Source of the DNA: Anisodus tanguticus
Lineage: Eukaryota > Streptophyta > Magnoliopsida > Solanales > Solanaceae
DNA: 64,000 nt
NCBI GenBank assembly: GCA_034509755.1
Contig: CM067545.1
Coordinates: 46,059,062-46,123,061, forward strand
Direction of reading: 5' to 3'
Position 1 is the first letter of the stretch. Each line of letters begins with the position of its first letter. A model generated the notes under the pieces. That model made no database searches. It was not told the origin of the DNA and saw nothing but the letters and a program-made list of their open reading frames with translations. Both the position numbers and the translations under genes were made by a program. Shown one piece after another: positions 31,078-42,627 of this stretch.

Positions 31078-31755
31078 TGTTACCGTCCGAAGTGTTTGTC
31101 GTTTTATCGGCTAGCGAAATCAGATGACAAATTGATTCCTTAACTACGCGATTTGAGCCGAAAGCAGAACTCTAACTTCCAGCAATTGTTTCCCCAACTA
31201 CTTCGAAAAGCGTTAGGATGGTGAGTGGGTAAACTAGGTGGTAAGAAGCATAAATACAGCTAGAGTGCAATAAAAGCGGTAAAGGTAGAATGAAGATAAA
31301 TAAAGATAGATAAAAATTGAGTTGTTTGATTGATTGTGTTGTGTTCTATTCTGTACAATTGATTCCTATATTTATAGTACAAGAAGAATAAATGTGACCC
31401 CCTATGTTAGCCATCGAACTACCCACGAAATCCACTAGCCAACTATGAGGAGGTGGTGCCGAATTTTTCGCCTGGACTCCTAGCACGATCGATGACACTC
31501 CCTTCACGCTGTTGCTAGTTGCTACCTTTTCTAGAAGGTCATTTGACTTAGTCTTCGCGGTGTCCGAGTACGTGTGGGTCTCAACCGTTCCTCGGGATTA
31601 TGATTCAGCCAGACTACTGTAATAGCCGATGATGCTTTTCTAGCCGAGGGTAGGGACTAACGGATTCGGCTATGATTCTGCTCAGTTACCGATCTAGAGT
31701 CCTTTTCCTCCTTCGGCCGTCGCTTGATTCGGCTAAACACTTTTGAGTGTTAACC
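31078..31755 (-). repeat. 5' LTR of minus-strand gypsy element (678 bp)
   Basis: Aligns end to end with 49415-50078. The inner end ...ggtaaca is followed by the same primer-site sequence (aatttggcacgcccag). The outer terminus reads GGTTAACACTC instead of TGTTAACACTC, so the terminal base has mutated. Confidence 0.85.
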
Positions 31756-32272
31756 GTTATGAAGACAGATGGTACAATTTTGCTACGTGAATGTTAAAGA
31801 AGCCCCTTCCACGGAAATTCTAATATTATTAGTATTTTTCCTATGTTAAGGAGCGTTGTGCCTTTTAAAGTCGGGACTTTTAAGCAAAAATTTAAATTAG
31901 TGAGGCTCAAGATAAATACGGAATATCTGAGTAAAGATTTTAAAAATTGACCTCTTGTTACATCTCTCTTGCAAAATGATGCTATTTTTATTAATGTTGG
32001 ATTATGCTTGAGTAGCCAACGGAAAATTCGAGTTGAAGTATTAAAGTTCATCGAAGGTGAGTTTCTTCTTTTGTTTTGTATGTGTGTAGTGATTATCTTC
32101 CTTTGGGCACGTTAATTGAGTTTTTTCTAATTTCCCCCAATGTATCAAAACAAAGTCAGTAATGTTTATTGATAGATAAGTTAAAAATATGTATAAATAA
32201 TATGAACAATTATGTAAAATCAGAAAATTTAAAGTTCATATATGAGCATTTAAGATTTGAGAAAGTTGTATT
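31756..32272. other. intergenic DNA, no gene seen
   Basis: No recognisable feature. Confidence 0.5.
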
Positions 32273-32284
32273 GAAGTGTATGTA

Positions 32285-32473
32285 ACTACCAAAAGATGTA
32301 GCGCAGTGGATAGGTTGCTCCTCCCTTAATTCGAGATCGTGGGTTCAAACTTTTGGCATGGAAAAATCCTTGATAGAAAGCGTTTTCTTCATAAATGGAT
32401 TTAACCCGAAGCAAATTCGAATATAATCAGACTTCAAAAATACCGGACATCGGGTGAAAAACTAAAAGAAAAA
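32285..32473 (+). mobile_element. TS-type SINE with perfect 12-bp target duplication
   Basis: Head with box A-like gatgtagcgcagtggatagg, box B-like gtgggttcaaactt, TS body (aaaaatccttgatagaaagc, gcaaattcgaatataatcag, accggacatcgggtg) and an A-rich tail. Direct repeats gaagtgtatgta lie at 32273-32284 and 32474-32485. Confidence 0.8.
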
Positions 32474-32485
32474 GAAGTGTATGTA

Positions 32486-33507
32486 GATAAGTGAAGTGAA
32501 AAGTCTTCAGAATGAATTGTCTCATTGGAATCAACAGAGAAATTAAACATGGGCTCATAAAAGTTAGGCCTCCTTGTCACGTTGGATCTTTATCTGCAAC
32601 TTGTAGTTGGGCTTTTCCTTTAATAAACTATAAATAGCCCAACCTAGCCATTTTTGGAACAATAATTGAAAAACTAGCCACTGTAGTGCGAATTTCAAAT
32701 CCCATAGTTGAAAGTCTAGAGTATAATTAGTGGAATTTAAAATTCCAAGATAATTGTTTTTCAATGAGCTGAAAAGTGGATTTATTAATCCGTTTTCGAA
32801 TCCAGTATTTAGTAAATGACTCTATTTTATAATTTTTTGTACCACAAATGGACCTCCCGTGGTGAATGTGATTAAGTGTTAGATGGATATATAATTTCAA
32901 TGAAGCATGTGGATTTTCTTTTGTTGATTATTCTTCTGGTTTACATATGTATTCATAGATGTGTATGAACATGTTTGCTTTTGAATGCACAAAGTTACAA
33001 TCAGAATCAAAAAAATAATTTTAGAAGTTCACTTTAAATTCTATATTAAAATTAAAGTTATACAAGAAACTGAACTATCTATAAAAGCTTTTATGAATAC
33101 ATTTTAAATCACGGTCTAAATTTTACGTAAGGTTGATTTCACGCAAGTTTAATTGAGACTTTAAACGACGATCTACAATTATAGAATAATTATGATCAAA
33201 CTTTAAAAGACAGTCTAATTGCAGGGGCGAATTTAAGTGTCAAAATTGGGTCACGTGAACTCATGGTCACCCGACTAAATTCCTGATAAAATAAAGATAA
33301 AATATAGTTACTGATCCAAAAAACGGATCACTTAAGTAAATACGCCAATAGTATATTGGTTGATACTAAAATGCTTCTCAAAAAACAAAAAGTAATCTAT
33401 AAACTTTTCACAAAAATTAATGGATTTTATTTAGAATATTTCAAAATATTTGACACATTTCCATTTCCATGCTAATTTCACCAATATAAATTAAATTACT
33501 CAAATTT
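32486..33507. other. intergenic DNA, no gene seen
   Basis: Frames such as 32564-32764 (minus) have no recognisable domain. Confidence 0.5.
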
Positions 33508-33745
33508 AGGACTCGTTTGGCCATGAATTTTTTTCACTTTTTTCCGAAAATTTTCACTTTAATTGAAAATCAGCATTTGGCCATGAAAATTTCAAATATA
33601 ATTTCAACTTGAAGTTGTATTTGAAACTTGGAAGACACATAAAATCCTGTTCTAATTTTTTTTTTTTTACTTTTTTCACTTGCAGTTAATTCAAACAACC
33701 AAATATTCTTTATAAAAACTATAACCAAACATGTTGCTCCCAAAC
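33508..33745. repeat. probable MITE fragment (gtttggccatga type)
   Basis: ggactcgtttggccatgaat at the left, a second tttggccatgaaaatttca at 33575, and cacttttttccgaaaatttt between them form a short repeat common in Solanaceae. A related piece is near 36095-36125 (ttcatggccaaac, inverted). Right boundary not determined. Confidence 0.35.
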
Positions 33746-34044
33746 ACACACGCAAATATACCTGATCGCCAAGTAATATAGTGACTAAAAAGTCGAATCT
33801 CGAACCCACCAAGACTTCTAATTAATGATTTACTAAATTAAACTATCCTTTATTATCTAAACAATAGATAAAATCCAAAGTTTTAATTATCACCTATCTG
33901 AAAGAAAAACAATTAATAAACTTCGATCAAGAAAGAGCGAGTTTTTATGTTATTAATGAGATGAATATTTCAAGGTTGCGGTTGATTCACCAATCCTATC
34001 GAGTTATCAAACTATTTTCCCTTATTCCGAATCATCGACGATTA

Positions 34045-34190
34045 CTACACCAACAATAACAATAATATACACAGTGTAACCCTACAAGTGGGGTCTGGGG
34101 AAGGTAAGATGTACGTAGACCTTACCTCTACCTTTGCAATGTAGAGAGGTTGTTTCTGATATACCCTTGACTCAAAGGAATGTAAGTCAT
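34045..34190 (-). mobile_element. SINE-like repeat ending in GTT-rich tail
   Basis: The minus strand ends ...cagaccccacttgtagggtt, acactgtgtatattattgtt, attgttgg, with a GTT-rich 3' tail typical of plant SINEs. The block with gaggtaaggtctacgtacat is a frequent Solanaceae short repeat. The 5' (tRNA-like) part is not evident here. Confidence 0.45.
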
Positions 34191-34910
34191 TCCAGGATTG
34201 CTAATTACCGAATTGTTAATACTCATCCTATTCTTCTGAATCACTACTCGCCTATAAAAATAGTTTGCCGCCTATATATTCCTATGAAATTAACCTATTA
34301 TGAATGCAATAAGTTTACGGTGAGAAATTGAAAGCGATAGCTAGGTATATTCCTATCCTAGCAGCAAAATCTTGTCTTGCATTTAGGGAATTAGATCACG
34401 TCCTCTTTAATTCTTCTCTAATCTAACATCTTTCCCAAATATGAATACTAGATAGTTGATAGAGCTTAGTCGGATTTTTTAATAATAGAGAAACAAACTT
34501 TAAACGTCAATAATCATGGTTATACCACAACATCCGAATTTTTTATTTTATTTTATTATTTAATAATAGTATTAGGATTCGAATCCAGAACATTTAGCAC
34601 TCCTGATTTGAGTAACACAACATGAATTCGTGATACTCGCTAGAATTAAAGATGAAATTACGAAGAAAAAAGATAAACTTTGTAAAGATTTGATCAACAC
34701 CTTAGCTCTACGTACAACATAGTCCAAGCCACCTTTTCCACTGTCAAAATATCATATTTATAGGGTAAGGTAATGCCTAGGACGATTAAAACCAATTTCC
34801 GAGCGAATTAGGAAATCTGTCGGGCTCGCGGCACCCTTGCGATGCAAGGGGTCGCAAGAGTGCAACAAATCTTTAGAAATTAGAGTAGCTTGTGTCAACG
34901 CAACTGCATC
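34191..34910. other. intergenic DNA, no gene seen
   Basis: No recognisable gene or repeat structure. Confidence 0.45.
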
Positions 34911-34918
34911 ATCCTAAC

Positions 34919-35854
34919 TAGACCTGTCCATAAGGTCGGGGACCCGCCCGGCCCGGCCCGAAAAAACCAGGCTGGGGTCGCCCACTTTTACCGACCCGAG
35001 AGCCACTCGACCCGATCGTGGGTCGGCCGAGTCGAAAAAATTACCCGTCTGACCCGGCCCGGCCCCTACCCGACCTCGGCCCGACCCCGACCGGCATATT
35101 TTTTAATATAATTTATATTATTTTTCCTTCATTAATATTTATTTTGTACTTATATATATTTTTGTCATTAATAAGTGATATACTGCATGTTTTTATATAT
35201 ATATATATATTGCTCTAATCTACATTTAGCTCGACATAAAATAAGATAAAAACGGTAGCTGATTATTAATTATATATTTATATTATTAGTCATTTTGTTA
35301 ATATCACTGAAGCATAATGTAGGGAGATAAAGTAGTTGTAAATTGGTGAAACTTTAAATGGTCATAACTCTGCGCTCGGATGTCCGTTTTATCCGATTTT
35401 TTTTTTGATTTTGCATATTTTTTCGAGACAGGGACGGTCATTAGGCGGTTTGGCGCAGCCAATTTTTAGAAAAACGTCAGTTTTTCCAATCAATTTGTGT
35501 TTTTCCCCAAATCGATTTCCAATTCTCTTTTTCTTTAGTCAAGATTTCACAATATACAATACATTTCAACGTCGAAATTTCGTGGTAATGTAGGGGTGAA
35601 TCCCAATTTCAGTTTTGAAAATTCAATTTTTTTTTAAAAAAAAATCTCGACCGACCCGGCCCGACCCTGCCCGCCAAAAAAAATCATCGGGTCAGGGCCG
35701 ACCCGTGACCCATAGGGTCCCCGAAGGGTCAGGGCCAGGGTCGGAATTTAAAAAAAAATATAGGGTCAGGGTCGGGCAAGGAGGAAAAAAAAGCCACCCG
35801 ACCCGGCCCTGACCCGTCCCTGACCCGGCCCGACCCGATCTTTGAACATGTCTA
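34919..35854. mobile_element. non-autonomous hAT element (936 bp), TSD ATCCTAAC
   Basis: The ends are tagacctgtccataaggtcg on the left and, on the opposite strand, tagacatgttcaaagatcgg on the right. The perfect 8-bp duplication atcctaac lies at 34911-34918 and 35855-35862, the target size of hAT elements. Both subterminal zones are packed with gacccg/cggccc motifs (34935-35095 and 35650-35840), while the centre is AT-rich. No transposase frame, so it depended on an autonomous relative. Confidence 0.88.
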
Positions 35855-35862
35855 ATCCTAAC

Positions 35863-37626
35863 TTTCGTTTTTGTGCAGGACACTCTCAAATCTTTGGCAA
35901 AACGCTCGAAATTCCTTCAATCTTTTTAGTTGTACCTAGACATCACAAATAAAGCACCAAAAGCTCGAATATAACACTTTCTACTCAAAGGTGTGATAAA
36001 AGTACTAAAAATTCGCAGATAATAATATAAAATATAGATATTTATGACAAATACATAAACACAACTGAAACTTCAAAGTTTCAAATAAAGTGAAAAATAT
36101 TTAGTTTTCATGGCCAAACTACTTAAACTTCAATGAGATATTTTTCTTGTTTAAAATTCTTATTTTTCATATATGATTTTTTATATTTCTAAGTAATATA
36201 TACGTATATATAAATCACATATATATCTGAAATTTTGTTTTTTAATCAAATGCTTTCATTAAAATGCCATAGAAACAAAAATTAAATTTTCAAAAGCTAA
36301 ATCTAAAGCAAATTCAAAGGTCGTTTCGCCGTCATTTATCCAGTAAGAGGGACCCATACTCTGTGTACTATCACGTGGCCAGAAATCAACTTTGCTGTTG
36401 TTTTAATATTTCATTTTCATCAAATTTCGTTTTCGATCTCCATACACTGCCCGTCAGCTGTCTGCTGCCCGTAATTCTTGCGGTCACTTTCCCACATGCG
36501 AGGTCAACCTCAACCATTTTTGTACGCCACATCAACTCCACCCGTGTCTCTTTTGTCTATTGCCTTTGATTGATGGGTAATAACAAAAAGAAATGTTTTT
36601 TTTATCATTTAAAATCATTATTTATTTTTGCTCATTTTTAGTAAAACCTTAATATATTAATGACCAATTAAACTTGCCGGTAAATATCATTTGAACTACG
36701 ACTTGTTTTAATTGATCATCTAAATACATGATAAAGTATTCTCCTTAGACACTTCAGATTCAAATTTTGAAAAATGTTTGCATGTGTTTTCAAACGTCTA
36801 TGAAGTAGTTGAGTTAACTATATAAAACATGTCATCTTATTCAATTATACCAGCAACCTCAATTACAAAAAGTTTGGGGTTTTAGGTCTTATTGAGGCAA
36901 TAATTAACGAAGATGACATGTATATTATAAGTGACTAACTTATCTATGTAATTGACACTTGAAAATACGTGCATAAGGATTTCCAAATTTAAATTGGAAG
37001 TGTCTAATAACAACACTTTATCATGTATTCAAATGCTCAATTAAAACAAGTTTTATAGTTCGAGTATTTAAATAAAATTTGCCGGCAAATTTTAGGAGAT
37101 GTGAATGTATTATAAAAAATGAAAATTAAGGAAAATGCATTAGATGCTCTTTTTTTTTCTTCAACATCAAGAATCTCCTTATGCTATAGCAAAATTCTTT
37201 GATTTAAACATTTATAATGCAAGATCATTCCTAGAGATGTTTAAAAATTGAGACTTTGATTTTAAAGATGATTTGGTAATGCTATTTAGATTGTCCCAAT
37301 TTAATATTGTAATTTCAATTGACAAAAAGTATAAAACCTAATAAACGGCATTTATTGATTCTACGAAAAGATTGTTGTGAATATTCTACAACACGGACAG
37401 AAGTTCGAATATATATAACAAGAATTTAAAATATATACATATTATAAAATTACATTCATTCTGAATTCAGAACTATGTCTTGATCCTCTGATTATTTAAG
37501 AAAAATCTGTACATATATTCCTTTATTTTATTTTCATAAACATAAAATTTACTTGTTGAACTGCACTCAACCTACCCAATTATTCAATAACATTTAAATG
37601 AATAAAGAAGTGAACTATTTTGTTTA
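35863..37626. other. intergenic DNA, no gene seen
   Basis: The frame at 36363-36569 and others are short and without recognisable domains. AT-rich. Confidence 0.5.
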
Positions 37627-37714
37627 TGATAGAGAATACTCCATTTATTCTGTAATTATTATTTTGATGTAATTATGTAAAGTAGATATTCTCATACAAT
37701 TAGGATTGTAATTG

Positions 37715-37797
<83 letters not shown>

Positions 37798-37820
37798 CAT
37801 TAATGAGAAGACTCCAAAAC
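37627..37820 (+). repeat. 5' LTR of copia element, expanded by (TA)n
   Basis: Shares tctgtaattattattttgat, aaagtagatattctcataca and attgcattaat with 41910-42061. 37718-37795 is a pure TA run. The 3' end is lost by deletion. Confidence 0.75.
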
Positions 37821-37849
37821 TTTATCCCTTTAATTCTTGATTAAGAGGA

Positions 37850-38793
37850 TGGACAATACTCATCATGAGTTAAACTATTTCAAATACATGCATGTGCTTA
37901 CAAGGTCCTTGATCACATCGATGCCACCACCCCCGTCCACCCAACGTCGACAATCCAACGTGGAAACGGCTCGATGCAATCGTCAAACAATGGATATATG
38001 ACACCATATCCAAGGATTTACTTCATACTATTATGAAGACAGATGCTTCGGCTCATGAATTATGGACGAGGCTAGAGGAAATTTTTCAAGACAACAAACA
38101 TACACGTGTCGTGTATCTGGAGGAACAATTTAACAACATCCGTCTTGAGAACTTTGCTAACATGTCAGACTATTGTAAACAACTAAAATTAGTTGCTGAT
38201 CAATTGTCTAATGTTGACAATCCGATTTCCGAAACAAAGATGGTTTTGCAACTCATTAATGGTTTGCCAAAAGGTGATTACGATACACTTGCGACAATGA
38301 TACCCTCCATAGCTTCAACAAGACCCGGTCACAATTGCTATTGGAAGAGACTAGACAAGCCAAACAAGACGAATATAATCAGAAGGTGTTGGTAGTTGAT
38401 GCACCGCCGACCACCAATGCACCCGCCGGACCACCACACACGCGGACCACCAAAATTAGCACGGTGGCCGAGGAGGTGGAAAGGGCCGAGGCCGTGGCGG
38501 CAGAGGAAGAGGTCGTGGCGGCAGAGGAAGTGCCCATGGGCCAGCCCAATGCCGTGGCCATACCCATGAAATTGGGTCTCTCCCCCGTGCCCTTACCCAA
38601 CCGCCCCGACCCAGCACACGGGTCTACATCCAACACTAAGCATAATGGGCCCTCCTTCAATCCCACGCCACACGGGTCAATCTCACCAGGCCCACTTCGC
38701 TACGGCCCAATAACAACAGCAGGCATACAGTCTTATGACCCCTACCGAACTGAGTCAGGCCTATATCACTATAAAACTCCAACTGCCCGATGA
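37850..38793 (+). pseudogene. copia gag remnant
   Basis: It begins without the usual N-terminus, shifts frame near 37960, then reads DTISKDLLHTIMK, WTRLEEIFQDNKHTRVVYL and NMSDYCKQLKLVADQLSN. It shifts again near 38330 into a Gly/Arg-rich tail (reading GGRGGGKGRGRGGRGRGRGG at about 38463-38525), an RNA-binding-like segment. Related to the gag at 14590. Confidence 0.75.
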
Positions 38794-41700
38794 CACCTGG
38801 TATATGGATACGGGTGCTACATCCCACTTCACTCGTGACTCTGGTAATCTCCCTCAACTATTTAATTTGAACAATCCTCAATTTATTTTGGTCAGAAATG
38901 GCAATCACATTCTAAGGCTATGACACCACTCAAACACCACCACCTCACCCTTCTTTTACCCTAAAATGTCCTATATTCTCCTAACATCATTAAAAACTTA
39001 ATCTCTGTTAGGAAATTTGCTAGTAACAATTCCGTATCTATTGAGTTTGACTCTTTTTTTAAGGACCTACGTACGGGTATCACTCTTACGAGATGCAATA
39101 GTGTGGGGGACCTATATCCTTTCTCATCCAATTCCGCTGCAAGTGTCAATCCACCAACCTCTCTAGCTGCAATCTCTCCATCAACTTGGCACAGTAGACT
39201 CGGGCACCCGGGAGCACCAATTTTTAATTTTCTTATTTCATTCATTGTAATAAAGGGAAATTTACCCACTTCTGCTACTCTTGTCCTTTAGGAAAGCATG
39301 TTAGACTTCCTTTTCAATCTTCATTGAGTGTAACTTTTTCTCCTTTTGATATCATTCATGCGGATTTATAGACATCTCCCATTACTAGCGAATTGAGTCA
39401 CAAATATTATATGGTATTTTTGGATGATTTCTCTTATTTTCTTTGGGTTTATCCTCTAAAATATAAGTCCCAAGTTTACTCATTTTTTCTTGAATTTCAA
39501 GCATATGTTAAAACTCAATTTGAGAAGACCATCAAAATGTTTCAATGTGATAATGGCCGTGAGTTTGACAATTTCCCCTTTCATAAATTTTGTGCGGACA
39601 ATGGCATGATGTTTCGATTTTCTTGTCCCCATACCTTACCTCAAAATGGAAAAGCCGAAAGAATCATGCGCACCATCAATAATAAGATCCGTACTATGCT
39701 CTTCCATGCTTCCATCCCCCCTCATTTTGGATTTACGCACTATACATGGTAGCATACCTTCTCAATATATTACCAACGCGTACTCTTCAAAATAAAACTC
39801 CAACTGAAATTCTCTTCCGTCGAATCCATTCTTATGGTAACCTTCAGATTTTTGATTGTCTATGCTATCTAAATCTCTCCTCCACGTCCCTCCACAAATT
39901 AGCACCTAGGACTACTCCTTGCATTTTCTTGGGTTTTCCGTCGAATCATAGGGGGTACTTATGCTATGATTTGTCCACAAATAAAATCCTAGTCTCTCGC
40001 CATGTCACATTCGAGGCGAATATTTTCCCATTTGCAAACGTCCAAAAATTTTAAGCCACTGACTACGGCTTCCTTGACGATTCAAACACTTCCCCTCTCA
40101 TTAGAAATGTAATACATGGAGCTAGGAGTCCGACTCAATGCCCACTTCCCCTGCCAATTTTCCCGTTGACCACGCCACTGCCCCCATCTCTACCCCACTG
40201 CCCCCATCTCTACCCCACTGCCCCACAGCCTTCTGCTCCTGTCACTTCCCTACAGCCCACTGCCCCCGGTCTCTATTCCTACACACCGCATTGAAACCCG
40301 TGCCCAACACGAGATTTTCAAACCGAAAGTCCACTTTAACTTATTCACACAAACTATCTCATCTCTACCTAAAAACCCAAAATATGCCAAGCTTGACCCA
40401 AATTGGAATGCGATTATGCGTAAGGAATTTGATGCGCTCACTACACAACACATTTGTGATCTTATCCCGAAACCAGAGGGGGTCAATGTGATTAATTGTA
40501 TGTGGCTATATCGTCACAAATTCAAAAACAGTGGCGAGCTTGAACGCCATAAGACGAGACTTGTGGCAAATGGCACGCGGCAACAAGAGGGAGTTGATTG
40601 TGGTGAGACCTTCGGTCCAGGGGTTAAACCTGCCTCCATTCGTACTATTTTTTAGCATTGCTATGGGGAAGAACTGGCCAATTCATCAACTTGATGTAAA
40701 AAATGTGTTCTTACATGGAGATTTGAAAGAAACCGTTTATATACATCAACCACCTGGATTTGTGCACCCCTCGGCTCCTCAGCATGTCTGCCATCTTCGA
40801 AAGTCACTCTATGGCTTGAAATAAGCCCCCATGGGCTTGGTATGAGCGATTTGCCACCTACATCATGCAAATCGGGTTCGTGTGCAGCAAAAGTGACAAT
40901 TCACTTTTTATTTTTCATCGAGGTAATGACATTGCATACCTTTTGCTCTATGTGGATGACATTGTCCTGACTGCCACCTCTGATGTGCTAAAAAACGAGA
41001 TCATCACTTTGCTTAAATTTGAATTTGCCATGACATACTTGGATAAGTTGAGTTATTTCATAGGGATTTTCGTGACCAGATCCGAGAATGCAATGTTCTT
41101 GTGTCAACGTAAGTATGCCGAAGAGATTGTTTACAAGGCTAAAATGGCAAACTGCGAGATCATACCTACTCCAGTCGACTCGAAGTCGAAGCTCATCGCC
41201 AATGATGGGGATCCGGTGCTTGATCCTTCTCTTTATAAGAGTCTCGTTGGTGCACTTCAGTATCTTACCTTCACTAGGCCCGATATTGCATATGTTGTTC
41301 AACATGTGTGCTTGTTCATACATGCTCCCAGGGAGCCTCACTTTACCGCTTTTAAACATATCATTCGGTACGTTAAGGGTACTCTTTACTATGGACACCT
41401 TTATCCATCTGCACCGACTAGGCTGATATCCTATACGGACGCCGATTGGGGCGGTTTTCCCAACACACGTCGATCTACTTCCGGCTATTGTATATTTTTA
41501 GGTGATAACCTCATTTCGTGGTCTGCAAAACGACAAGCCACACTTTTCCGTTTGAGTGCAGAAGTAGAATATAGAGGCATTGCGAACGTTGTTGCTGAAA
41601 CTTGTTGTCTCAGAAACCTCATTCTAGAGCTTCATTGTCCCTTACGTAAGACATCTATTGTCTACTGTGATAACGTATCTGCTGTCTACTTGTCTCATAA

Positions 41701-41912
41701 CCCAGTTCAACATCAACGAAGCAAACATATTGAGATGGATATTCATTTTGTTCGTGAGAAAGTTGCCATGGGATCATGTTCGGGTGTTACATGTTCCTTC
41801 TTCCTATCAGTACGCAGATATATTTACTAAGGGACTTCCTCGGCAGCTATTCCTTGACTTCAGTTCCAGTCTGAGCATCCGACCTCCTTCCGCTCAAACT
41901 GAGGGGGTATGA
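38735..41912 (+). pseudogene. copia pol remnant: protease, integrase, RT, RNase H
   Basis: Protease has WYMDTGATSHFTRDSG near 38800, with the catalytic DTGA intact. Gag-pre-integrase has STWHSRLGHPGAP near 39190. Integrase (39393-40054) has FLDDFSYFLW, FQCDNGREF and LPQNGKAERI, so all three acidic residues are visible. RT (40416-40870) has LDVKNVFLHGDL and a stop in YGLK*AP, followed by LLYVDDIVLTATS near 40950. RNase H (41430-41912) has YTDADWGGFPNTRRSTSGY and YCDNVSAVYLS. A 20-bp unit (cactgcccccatctctaccc) is tandemly repeated near 40176-40235 in the linker before RT. Frame breaks occur near 39290, 39750, 40060, 40655 and 41780. Confidence 0.88.
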
Positions 41913-42061
41913 TAGAGAATACGTTTGTATTCTCCATATATTCTGTAATTATTATTTTGGTGTAATTATGTAAAGTAGATATTCTCATACAATTAGGATT
42001 GTAATTATAAATAACTATATATATTGCATTAATAAAAAGACTCCAAATAAAAAGAATTTCA
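41910..42061 (+). repeat. 3' LTR of copia element
   Basis: Follows the purine tract tgagggggta. About 152 bp if it ends at aatttca (42061). The end is inferred from the TTTCA ends of related LTRs. Confidence 0.65.
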
Positions 42062-42510
42062 CAATTCTACATTTTATATATAAAAGGATTTGATCATTCT
42101 ATTTTTTTAAAAATTAGTTCTTTTACTTCAAAATTTATTTAAAATTATATTATAAAATTATACTAAATATATTGTTACGTTTGACGTTCTCTGTCCGGCA
42201 CAATACGAATCATTGAACCAAATACAGGATGTACATTAACTCATGCAAGTGACATATATTATTCTAGTAAATTGGTTGTCAATAAGTTTGACCAGTAAAA
42301 TGGGAGCCCACGTCCTGCCTGCATGATTCATCGTTCATGCATGGAAAATATTACTAATGTCTTTGATGATTAACAAATTAGTATTATGGCGAATTATTAA
42401 TTTATGATGGATTCGATATAAGTAGCAATTATTAATTCCAGAAAGATACAAGTAGGGAAATGTCCTTCATACCTGTTCCATCGTCGAGTTCATTCAAAAA
42501 TAGTAGTAAT
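42062..42510. other. intergenic DNA, no gene seen
   Basis: AT-rich spacer between two copia elements. No feature recognised. Confidence 0.5.
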
Positions 42511-42627
42511 TGTTAGCACACGATAATTATGGGAGAAATCTCATATTATCATCCTCCATCATAAATCATATAATTATAATCAATTAGTAATATTGTAATT
42601 ATTAGATAAATCAATTAGCTATTTACA
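42511..42627 (+). repeat. 5' LTR (truncated) of deleted copia element
   Basis: Matches 43799-43910 over its length (tgttagcaca, tatgggagaaatctcatatt, caatta) with a few substitutions. Confidence 0.75.

Larger units (their letters stand above)
24540..31755 (-). mobile_element. Ty3/gypsy element (Tat type), 3'-truncated and internally deleted
   Basis: Same family as the complete element at 49415-61886, in opposite orientation. It keeps the 5' LTR (31755-31078), gag, protease, a scrap of RNase H, the integrase C-terminus, the downstream 121-bp tandem repeats and the 3' half of the antisense gene. It breaks off at 24540, which aligns with 59115 of the other copy. RT and the integrase core are deleted. 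No 3' LTR. Confidence 0.88.
37627..42061 (+). mobile_element. Ty1/copia element, degenerate, primer-binding site lost
   Basis: Flanked by related LTR sequences starting tgatagagaatac at 37627 and 41910. The coding order between them is gag, protease, integrase, RT, RNase H. The left LTR carries a 78-bp (TA)n expansion and runs into gag-like sequence with no primer-binding site, so its end and the leader are deleted. No matching 5-bp duplication was found, which leaves the right boundary approximate. Confidence 0.85.

Noticed and set aside
34890..35220. Reading frames at 34890-35218 and 35615-35889
   Set aside because: They come from repeated gacccg/cggccc words in the subterminal zones of the hAT element; no protein similarity.
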